From Thiopontia sp964647745 (GTDB lineage Bacteria; Pseudomonadota; Gammaproteobacteria; GCF-002020875): a stretch of 20,750 nt of DNA. Shown one piece after another: positions 1 to 5,930 of this stretch. The position numbers and the translations under genes are program-made. Every line of letters starts with the position of its first letter. The stretch's first letter is position 1. Under the pieces are notes generated by a model. It did no database searches. It was not told the DNA's origin and saw nothing but the letters and a program-made list of their open reading frames with translations. The DNA is taken from positions 1 to 20,750 of the forward strand of contig CAZYJG010000020.1 in assembly GCA_964647745.1 (NCBI GenBank), in the 5' to 3' direction.

Positions 1-45
1 GGAGGACCGATGCGCTATGTGGTGACTGCGGAGCAGGTGATCTGA
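1..45 (+). CDS. C-terminal tail of an unidentified gene (partial)
   Basis: The window opens in a reading frame coding GGPMRYVVTAEQVI and then TGA at 43-45. It is open from the first base and could be the end of an upstream gene. Fourteen residues are too few to name a family, and the frame could be open by chance. Confidence 0.3.
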   Translation, partial: GGPMRYVVTAEQVI

Positions 46-132
46 TGTGGAAAAAATGCTGATTCACTCATATGAGATGAAATGTCGGATTATTGTACTA
101 GAATGAGTTATACAGAAATATAGGAGAAGATC

Positions 133-654
133 ATGCGTGTAATTGTGTTGGTGACAAGTATGTTGGTGTTGATTGGCCTGGTTAGTGTGCCTGTCTACGG
201 AGAGGAGAGTCAGATCTTTGAGAAGAGCTACATGGAATTGCTGATCGATGGTGATGAGCAGGGTGCGTACGAGTTGCTCTCAAAAAGGGCAATGCTGGGA
301 GATGCATCAGCACAGAGTAATCTGGGTGTGATGTACAGACGCGGCATTGGGACTGAGGTAGATCATGAAAAGGCTTTTATTCTCTTTGGATTGGCATCAA
401 ATCAGGGCAACGCATACGGTCTCTACAATCTTGGCGAGATGTACGAGATCGGTGAGTTTGTTGAGCAGGACCTGGTTAAGGCGCTCACTCATTATGAGAT
501 GGCGATGGGGTCATCAGGTGCTGATGCAAAGGTATCAATATCCGCTATGGCGGCCATTATGCGTATCCATGAGATAAATCCAAAACGAAGCACTGAAGAG
601 AAGAAAGAGGAACAGGGGCGCTATCTCAGAGAGATGGGGATGAGTGTGATGTAG
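133..654 (+). CDS. Secreted Sel1-repeat protein
   Basis: A 173-residue protein with an N-terminal signal peptide: Arg at position 2, hydrophobic core about 3-20, likely cleavage after VYG near residue 23. Two Sel1-like (TPR-related) repeats follow, about residues 57-92 (GDASAQSNLGVMYRRGIG) and 93-128 (GNAYGLYNLGEMYEIGE), each with the A-x-x-x-L-G-x-M-Y pattern. Such repeats form helical scaffolds for protein-protein contact, so a periplasmic adaptor role is inferred; no enzymatic domain is visible. The ATG is preceded by a good Shine-Dalgarno (AGGAGA, 122-127). The preceding 87 bases are AT-rich and carry a possible -10 (TATACA, 109-114) without a good -35. It is a single gene with no operon partner downstream. 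The specific function is unknown. Confidence 0.8.
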   Translation: MRVIVLVTSMLVLIGLVSVPVYGEESQIFEKSYMELLIDGDEQGAYELLSKRAMLGDASAQSNLGVMYRRGIGTEVDHEKAFILFGLASNQGNAYGLYNLGEMYEIGEFVEQDLVKALTHYEMAMGSSGADAKVSISAMAAIMRIHEINPKRSTEEKKEEQGRYLREMGMSVM

Positions 655-670
655 TTAGAAATGATATGCG

Positions 671-697
671 TGTCAATCAGCACCGAAAAGTGACCCC
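671..697. mobile_element. Possible remnant end of an IS21-type insertion sequence
   Basis: The stretch starts TGTCAATCAGCACCGAAAAG and continues TGACCCC. This TG-starting, AC-rich pattern resembles the terminal repeats of IS21-family elements as I remember them. No transposase gene and no second end is visible in the window, so at best it is a solo end next to the tRNA gene. Recognition is from memory only. Confidence 0.3.
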
Positions 698-788
698 CTT
701 TCAGCAATCCAATTACAAGAGGTTTGATCTCTTTTGCAAACAGATGAATGATGCTGCTGACGGGCTACAGTGCGCACAGATTTGCAAA

Positions 789-865
789 TGGCCTCCCCGA
801 CAGGGGTCGAACCTGTAACCTTGCCCTTAGGAGGGGCACGCGCTATCCAGTTGTGCCACGGGGAG
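789..865 (-). tRNA. tRNA-Arg (anticodon CCU)
   Basis: Read on the minus strand, a full cloverleaf can be folded. The acceptor stem CTCCCCG/CGGGGAG is perfect over 7 bp, with discriminator G and an encoded CCA (789-791). The anticodon stem TGCCC/GGGCA encloses the loop CTCCTAA, giving anticodon CCU, which reads AGG codons. The T-arm is ACAGG-TTCGACC-CCTGT. The D-loop AACTGGATA has the A20 expected of arginine tRNAs. The D-stem GCAC/GCGC contains one A12-C23 mismatch, which is unusual, and position 1 is C. No clear tRNA promoter was found upstream (above 865). Confidence 0.93.
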
Positions 866-924
866 AAGGCGGAGAAGTTTACCATGGGTTAAGATCTGTG
901 GGCAGTCACGGTTACGGAGATTGA

Positions 925-1521
925 GTGGTGGAGAAGAGGTACAGGATTCTGGACAGGCAGGTTGTCTATGACGGATTTTTCCAGATGGAGAAGTACCGTC
1001 TGCAGCACACCCTGTTTGAGGGGGGGTGGTCGGAGCCGATGTCTCGGGAGCTCTTTGAGCGCGGCCATGCGGTTGCGGTGCTGCTCTATGACCCCAGAGA
1101 GGATGCGGTGGTGATGGTGGAGCAGTTCCGTATCGGGGCGCTGCAGAGTGAGAGTGGGGCCTGGTTTCTGGAGGTGGTGGCCGGCATGGTCGAGGAGGGG
1201 GAGGGTGAGGAGTCAGTCGCCAGGCGAGAGACAGAGGAGGAGGCGGGCTGTACGGTTGGCAAGCTGGAGTTTATTGCCCGCTACTGGGTTAGTCCGGGAG
1301 GGACATCGGAGACCATGGTGCTCTACTGTGGTGAGGTCGATTCCAGCGCTGCCGGGGGGGTCCATGGGCTCGATCATGAGCATGAGGATATCCTGGTTCA
1401 CGTGATTCCATATGGTGAGATCATCCAGCGGCTGGAGCGGGGAGAGATCAACTCCGCAACCCCGATCATGGCCCTGCAGTGGCTGGTGGCAAACCGGGAG
1501 CGTCTGCGCAGGGAGTGGTAG
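925..1521 (+). CDS. nudF: ADP-ribose pyrophosphatase (Nudix hydrolase)
   Basis: A 198-residue Nudix hydrolase predicted to split ADP-ribose (and related ADP-sugars) into AMP and ribose-5-phosphate in the cytoplasm. The Nudix box lies at residues 87-109: G-MVEEG-E-GEESVAR-RE-T-EE-AG, matching Gx5Ex7REUxEExGU except that U is Thr. The N-terminal part (RYRILDRQVVYDGFFQMEKYRL) and the segment around VVMVEQFRIGA match the NudF/ADPRase branch. The start is GTG at 925, five bases after GGAG (916-919); a second GTG follows directly at 928. It is followed after nine bases by the DUF1249 gene, the same nudF-yqiB order as in Escherichia coli, which supports the assignment. Confidence 0.9.
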   Translation: MVEKRYRILDRQVVYDGFFQMEKYRLQHTLFEGGWSEPMSRELFERGHAVAVLLYDPREDAVVMVEQFRIGALQSESGAWFLEVVAGMVEEGEGEESVARRETEEEAGCTVGKLEFIARYWVSPGGTSETMVLYCGEVDSSAAGGVHGLDHEHEDILVHVIPYGEIIQRLERGEINSATPIMALQWLVANRERLRREW

Positions 1522-1530
1522 AATAGAGCC

Positions 1531-2025
1531 ATGTTGCAGGCAGTCATCAGGGAGAGAGAGGGCTTTGAGAAACCGCGGTTTCTCAGGAAGCTGCTGCGTC
1601 ATGACCTGAAGAGTCTGATGGCGCTCTATGAGGAGAACTTTGATCTCTTTTTCCGGCTTGCCCCGGAGGTGCGCTCGCTGCCTCGCCAACAGGATCTGGT
1701 TGCAGAGGGGGAGTTTCCGCTCTTTCTGACCATTGTGGAGGAGAACCCCTATACCACCACTCTTGTTTTGACCCACCGCTTCAGACAGGCCTCCGGTCAG
1801 GAGGAGGCCCCCTCGGCGCGGATTCGTCTCTACCATGACAGCCAGCAGGGTGAGGTGTTGTCGATGAATCGGGGAGAGTCACTGCTCACCTTCCTCTCCC
1901 TGGTGGATGAGGGGATGGAAAATCTGGATGCCCGCTGGCGCCTCAACCTCTTCCTCAACCACTGGCTGCGCCACTGCCTGGAGCGTGGTTATCAGTTCAC
2001 GCGGGAGCCCCAAAAAGAGGAGTAG
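1531..2025 (+). CDS. yqiB: DUF1249 family protein (YqiB-like)
   Basis: A 164-residue soluble protein without signal peptide or membrane segment. It resembles YqiB/DUF1249: an N-terminal segment with a Y-E-x-N-F core (LMALYEENFDLFFRLAPEV), a central segment with YTTTLVLTHRF, an ARIRLYHDSQQGEVLS strand region, and a C-terminal LNHWLRHCLERGYQF segment. The biochemical role of the family is not established. It sits nine bases after nudF and is almost certainly co-transcribed with it, an arrangement conserved in gammaproteobacteria. Translation probably starts at the ATG at 1531. Confidence 0.82.
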   Translation: MLQAVIREREGFEKPRFLRKLLRHDLKSLMALYEENFDLFFRLAPEVRSLPRQQDLVAEGEFPLFLTIVEENPYTTTLVLTHRFRQASGQEEAPSARIRLYHDSQQGEVLSMNRGESLLTFLSLVDEGMENLDARWRLNLFLNHWLRHCLERGYQFTREPQKEE

Positions 2026-2030
2026 CAGGG

Positions 2031-2057
2031 GTTGAAAACCCTTTCAACTGACCCCAT
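2031..2057 (+). promoter_or_regulatory. Heat-shock (sigma-32-type) promoter of htpG with embedded palindrome
   Basis: GTTGAAA (2031-2037), a 14-base spacer and CCCCAT (2052-2057) match the RpoH consensus CTTGAAA-N(11-16)-CCCCAT with one mismatch in the -35. The expected transcript start is near 2065, giving a 5' leader of about 97 bases before htpG at 2162. The -35 is also the left arm of a perfect inverted repeat, GTTGAAA-ACCC-TTTCAAC (2031-2048), so a repressor or a hairpin could act here. Confidence 0.75.
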
Positions 2058-2161
2058 GGAGTGAGGGGGAGAGGTTCGTTATTCTCACAATAAACTATAT
2101 TCAGGTTTAACTAACCTAATCAACTATCTGAAAGTAAACAGTAATGGAGTAGAAAAGGAAG

Positions 2162-4084
2162 ATGGCTACAGATACAAAAACGGATGCACACAAGGAGACC
2201 ATGGGATTTCAGGCGGAGGTCAAGCAGCTGCTGAAGCTGGTGATCAATTCGCTCTACAGCAACAAGGAGATCTTTCTGAGAGAGCTGGTCTCCAATGGGG
2301 CGGATGCCTGTGACAAGCTCCGTTTCGAGGCGCTCTCCGATGATGCGCTCTATGAGGATGATCCGGATCTGCGGATCGAGATCACTGCCGACAAGGAGGC
2401 CAAGACCCTCACCATCGAGGACAACGGAATCGGCATGAATCGTCAGGAGGTGATGGAGAATATCGGTACCATCGCCCGCTCCGGTACCAAGGCCTTCTTC
2501 GAGAAGCTGACCGGGGATCAACAGCAGGACTCCCACCTGATTGGTCAGTTTGGTGTCGGCTTCTACTCCTCGTTTATCGTTGCCGACAGGGTGACTGTCG
2601 AGACCCGTCGTGCCGGCCTCACCTCCGAGCATGGGGTGTGCTGGGAGTCGAGCGGTGAGGGTGACTACACCCTGGAGACCATTGAGAAGAGTCGTCGTGG
2701 AACTCGTATCACCCTCCATCTGCGTGAGGATGAGGGTGAGTTCCTCGACAACTGGAAGCTGAAATCCCTGATCCACAAGTACTCTGAGCACATTACCCTG
2801 CCGATCATGATGGAGCCGGATGCCCCACCTCCTGCAGAGGAGGGTGAGGAGCCGAAGGAGATGGAGCCATGGGAGCAGGTCAACAAGGCGACTGCACTCT
2901 GGTCGATGAACCGCAACGAGATCTCGGACGAGGAGTACAAGGAGTTCTACAAGAGTGTCGGCCACGACTGGCAGGATCCGATGGAGTGGGTCCATGCCCG
3001 TGTCGAGGGCAATCTGGAATATACCCAGCTGCTCTACCTTCCCTCCAAGGCCCCGTTTGATCTTAATGATCGCGAGCGTGCCCACGGCATCAAGCTCTAC
3101 GTGCGCCGTGTCTTCATCATGGAGGATACCGAGAAGCTGATGCCAACCTATCTGCGCTTTGTGCGCGGTGTGATCGACTCCAATGACCTTCCGCTGAACG
3201 TTTCGCGTGAGCTGCTGCAGAGCAGCAAGGTGGTGGACCAGATCAGCAAGGGTTCCGTCAAGAAGGTTCTGGGGATGCTGGAGGGGATCGCCAAGAAGGG
3301 TGAGGAGGAGTACGCCAAGTTCTGGACCGAGTTTGGCCCGGTTCTGAAGGAGGGTCTGATTGAGGATACCTCCAACCAGGAGCGTATCGCCAAGCTCTGC
3401 CGCTTCTCCACCTCCGAGAGTGGAAGTGCCGAGCAGAATGTCTCACTGGAGAGTTATGTCTCGCGGATGAAGGAGGGGCAGGAGAAGATCTACTACATCA
3501 CTGCCGAGACCCACAATGCGGCCAACCACAGCCCGCACCTTGAGGTCTTCAAGAAGAAGGGGATTGAGGTGTTGCTGCTGAGCGACCATGTCGATGAGTG
3601 GGTGGCCAACCACCTGCGCGAGTTTGATGGCAAGTCGCTGGAGTCTGTCACCCAGGGTGATCTGGATCTGGGAGACCTGGAAGACAAAAAAGAGAAGAAG
3701 GAGCAGGAGAAGGAAGAGAAGAGCTTCAAGAGCCTGATCGAGCAGATGAAGGGTGTTCTGGGTGAAGAGGTGGAGGATATTCGTGTCAGCCACCGCCTGA
3801 CTGACTCCCCGGCCTGTCTGGTTGCCAATGCCGGTGCGATGGATGCCAACATGGAGCGCATCATGAAGAGCATGGGGCAGGAGGTTCCCTCCTCCAAGCG
3901 GGTGATGGAGATCAATGTGGAGCACCCACTGGTGGAGCGTCTCCAGAGTGAGGCCGACGAGGATCGCTTTGCAGACTGGACCCGGATCCTCTTTGACCAG
4001 TCGATGCTGGCTGAGGGGAGTCAGCTGGATGATCCGGCCAGCTTTACCCGTCGCCTGAATGGGTTGCTGCAGACACTTGCGTAG
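2162..4084 (+). CDS. htpG: Molecular chaperone HtpG (bacterial Hsp90)
   Basis: A 640-residue ATP-dependent cytosolic chaperone, close to the family length (624 in E. coli). The N-terminal GHKL ATPase domain shows LYSNKEIFLRELVSNGADAC (31-50), with the catalytic Glu and ATP-binding Asn, then DNGIGM (87-92) and GQFGVGF (128-134). A proline- and acid-rich linker (about 219-238) separates the N-terminal and middle domains; the middle domain has the conserved LPLNVSRELLQ segment. A second highly charged Lys/Glu stretch (around 505-523) precedes the C-terminal dimerisation domain. The start ATG at 2162 aligns with known HtpG N-termini. AAGGAA lies very close upstream and GGAG lies at 2146-2149. A sigma-32-type promoter upstream agrees with heat-shock control. 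The stop codon overlaps the first possible start of dacB. Confidence 0.98.
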   Translation: MATDTKTDAHKETMGFQAEVKQLLKLVINSLYSNKEIFLRELVSNGADACDKLRFEALSDDALYEDDPDLRIEITADKEAKTLTIEDNGIGMNRQEVMENIGTIARSGTKAFFEKLTGDQQQDSHLIGQFGVGFYSSFIVADRVTVETRRAGLTSEHGVCWESSGEGDYTLETIEKSRRGTRITLHLREDEGEFLDNWKLKSLIHKYSEHITLPIMMEPDAPPPAEEGEEPKEMEPWEQVNKATALWSMNRNEISDEEYKEFYKSVGHDWQDPMEWVHARVEGNLEYTQLLYLPSKAPFDLNDRERAHGIKLYVRRVFIMEDTEKLMPTYLRFVRGVIDSNDLPLNVSRELLQSSKVVDQISKGSVKKVLGMLEGIAKKGEEEYAKFWTEFGPVLKEGLIEDTSNQERIAKLCRFSTSESGSAEQNVSLESYVSRMKEGQEKIYYITAETHNAANHSPHLEVFKKKGIEVLLLSDHVDEWVANHLREFDGKSLESVTQGDLDLGDLEDKKEKKEQEKEEKSFKSLIEQMKGVLGEEVEDIRVSHRLTDSPACLVANAGAMDANMERIMKSMGQEVPSSKRVMEINVEHPLVERLQSEADEDRFADWTRILFDQSMLAEGSQLDDPASFTRRLNGLLQTLA

Positions 4085-5643
4085 TGGCTGGGGTCAGGCC
4101 CCCGTTATTGGTGTTATTTTTTATTCGTCATAATCCACTTGTGAGAACATATGCCAGAAATAACATCAATAACGGGGGCCTGACCCCGTTTACGTTTATT
4201 TTCTTGGCCATGTTATGGATACAAGGGGCAGTTGCTGATGTGGTGTCTGATCTGGATGCCATCATCGATGCCCCCAGCACCCCTGCGGCACTCTGGGGGA
4301 TCCATATTGTTGAGCGTGATAGTGGCGATGTTCTCTACTCGCGCAATGGGGCCACCCCCTTTGTTCCCGCCTCGGTGGTCAAGCTGGTTACAACGGCTGT
4401 GGCGCTGGATAGGCTCGGTCCGGACTACACCTTTGCAACCCACCTCCAGTTCCCACATTCACAGATCCCTGCTGATGGGGTGATCGATGGGGATCTGCAG
4501 CTGATTGGTGGGGGAGATCCCACCCTCGGTACCCCGGAGGGGGCGGTGGGGCGTGCTGTCCTCAACCAGTGGGCCAAGCAGCTCTCGAAGGAGGGGGTGA
4601 AGCGGATTGAGGGCAATATTGTTGGTATTGATGACCTCTTTGTGGAGGAGCCACTGGGGAAGGGGTGGGCCTGGGATGATGAAAATCTCGCCTTCTCTGC
4701 TCAATCCTCGGGGCTGACTGTCCATGGCGGGGTTTCGGGATACCGTATTGAGAAGAACCGCAGCCAACAGCTCAACAAGAGTCAGGTCCATCTCTATCCG
4801 GAGAGCGGCTATCTGCAGCCCGAGGTTGAGGTAACCGATGAGCAGAATCGGGTCGTGATGGGGCGTGAGCGTGGCAGCAACCGGTTTGTTGTTACGGTAC
4901 CGCAGAGGATGCGCCGCAATCCGGAGATGTCGGGCAAGGTGACGGTTGAGAATCCCACTGCCTATGCCGCAACGCTTTTTAGTGAGGCGCTGACAAGGGC
5001 AGGGATTGAGGTTACTGGAAAGGCGCTGGATAGTGATCAGGTCAGGGGATACAGGGTGCATGATGGGCTCGTCTGGAGCCACCACTCCAAACCATTGAGT
5101 GAGATCCTCCCGCTGGCAAACAAGCGCAGCATCAATCTGGTGGCAGAGCATCTGCTTCGTACCCTCGGGGTGAAGCGAAACCGGGAGGGCGAGGTGATCC
5201 GGCAGGGTTCCGTGGGCCGTGGCCTGGGGGCGGTGGACCACTTCCTCAAGGCGCTCAAGATCAAACCCTACCGCTACCACCTTGTCGATGGCTCTGGCCT
5301 CTCCCGCTACAACCTGATGCGCCCGGAGGATCTGGTCAAGGTGCTGGATGCCATGGAGAGGCACCCCAATGCAAAGGTGTTCAGGAGATCACTCTCCCGT
5401 GCCGGTTATGATGGAACCTTGCGTTATCGCTTTCACGAGACCCCACTGCAGGGGAAGGTGTGGGCAAAGACCGGTACACTCTCCGGTATTCGTGCCGTTG
5501 CAGGCCACCTGAAGACCCCAAAGGGGAGAGAGCTGACCTTTGCGGTACTGGTCAACAACTATGCATCAGGGAAGAGAAAGATCAGAAACAGAATTGACTC
5601 GCTGCTGATCAAGGTGGCCGAGTGGGCAGACAGGGAGAGGTAA
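4084..5643 (+). CDS. dacB: D-alanyl-D-alanine carboxypeptidase/endopeptidase (PBP4 type)
   Basis: A peptidase S13 enzyme acting on periplasmic peptidoglycan, removing terminal D-Ala and cutting cross-links. Counting from GTG 4084, the catalytic motifs are SxxK (S97-V-V-K100), SxN (S349-I-N351) and KTG (K462-T-G464). The hydrophobic stretch TFIFLAMLWIQGAVA (about 37-51) followed by DVVSD looks like a signal peptide core and cleavage site. The start is uncertain. GTG 4084 overlaps the htpG TAG stop; in-frame GTG 4141 would give a more normal signal peptide beginning RTYARNN; ATG 4210 leaves no charged N-region. No start has a good ribosome site. A 98-bp inverted-repeat element (4090-4187) makes up most of the extra N-terminal codons, so the start region has probably been rebuilt by insertion. 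Confidence 0.9.
   Translation: MAGVRPPLLVLFFIRHNPLVRTYARNNINNGGLTPFTFIFLAMLWIQGAVADVVSDLDAIIDAPSTPAALWGIHIVERDSGDVLYSRNGATPFVPASVVKLVTTAVALDRLGPDYTFATHLQFPHSQIPADGVIDGDLQLIGGGDPTLGTPEGAVGRAVLNQWAKQLSKEGVKRIEGNIVGIDDLFVEEPLGKGWAWDDENLAFSAQSSGLTVHGGVSGYRIEKNRSQQLNKSQVHLYPESGYLQPEVEVTDEQNRVVMGRERGSNRFVVTVPQRMRRNPEMSGKVTVENPTAYAATLFSEALTRAGIEVTGKALDSDQVRGYRVHDGLVWSHHSKPLSEILPLANKRSINLVAEHLLRTLGVKRNREGEVIRQGSVGRGLGAVDHFLKALKIKPYRYHLVDGSGLSRYNLMRPEDLVKVLDAMERHPNAKVFRRSLSRAGYDGTLRYRFHETPLQGKVWAKTGTLSGIRAVAGHLKTPKGRELTFAVLVNNYASGKRKIRNRIDSLLIKVAEWADRER
4090..4187. repeat. REP/BIME-like inverted-repeat element at the htpG-dacB junction
   Basis: The left arm 4090-4119 and right arm 4158-4187 are inverted copies matching at 29 of 30 positions (one mismatch, G4111 against T4166), with a 38-base loop. 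The arms begin GGGGTCAGGCCCCCGTTATT. The right arm with its flank also folds locally as AACGGGG-GCCTGA-CCCCGTT. Such GC-rich, hairpin-forming units resemble repeats mobilised by REP-associated tyrosine transposases (inference; no transposase is present). The element lies inside the dacB reading frame, three bases after the GTG codon that overlaps the htpG stop. Confidence 0.85.
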
Positions 5644-5645
5644 TC

Positions 5646-5888
5646 GTGGAGTTGGTGGAGATCAAGAAGAGAATCGAGGATGGAATCCCCGGGGCAACCG
5701 TTGTGGTGGAGGGGGATGGCTGCAGTTGTGAGGCGACCGTAGTCAGTGACAGCTTTGAGGGGCAGGGACTGCTTGCGCAGCAGCGTGCGGTGATGGCCAC
5801 CGTCAATGATGTACTGGCCAGCGGTGAGCTCCATGCGCTGGCGATCAAGACCTACACAACTGAGAAGTGGGGAGAGCAGGAAAAATAG
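5646..5888 (+). CDS. ibaG: BolA/IbaG family protein
   Basis: An 80-residue BolA-like protein. The family binds monothiol glutaredoxins with shared [2Fe-2S] clusters and takes part in iron-sulfur trafficking and envelope or acid-stress responses. Visible signatures are the loop EGDGCSCEATVVSDSFEG, the helix with LLAQQRAVMATVNDVL, and the C-terminal ELHALAIKTYTTEKW with the conserved His. The loop has Cys-Ser-Cys where E. coli IbaG has Ser-His-Phe, so Cys is the likely metal ligand. The start GTG at 5646 has a strong Shine-Dalgarno (GGGAGAGG) six to seven bases upstream. An alternative ATG at 5622 would overlap dacB by 22 bases and is less likely. It lies two bases after the dacB stop, so co-transcription is expected. 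Confidence 0.82.
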   Translation: MELVEIKKRIEDGIPGATVVVEGDGCSCEATVVSDSFEGQGLLAQQRAVMATVNDVLASGELHALAIKTYTTEKWGEQEK

Positions 5889-5930
5889 GGAGGCTGCGGT
5901 GGTGAAGATGGTCAGAAAGTGCGAGACCCG

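Noticed and set aside
67..76. Palindrome CTCATATGAG before the Sel1-repeat gene
   Set aside because: Ten bases of perfect symmetry is weak and no well-placed promoter supports an operator role.
717..733. Hairpin AAGAG-GTTTGAT-CTCTT followed by TT
   Set aside because: A 5-bp AT-rich stem and a very short T-run are too weak to call a terminator.
2075..2101. Possible sigma-70 promoter (TTCGTT, TATATT) in the htpG leader
   Set aside because: The -35 is poor and the spacer is only 15 bases; the sigma-32 match is much better.
2120..3085. A 321-codon open frame on the minus strand
   Set aside because: It is antisense to htpG and low in motif content; Leu-rich composition is the mirror of htpG codons.
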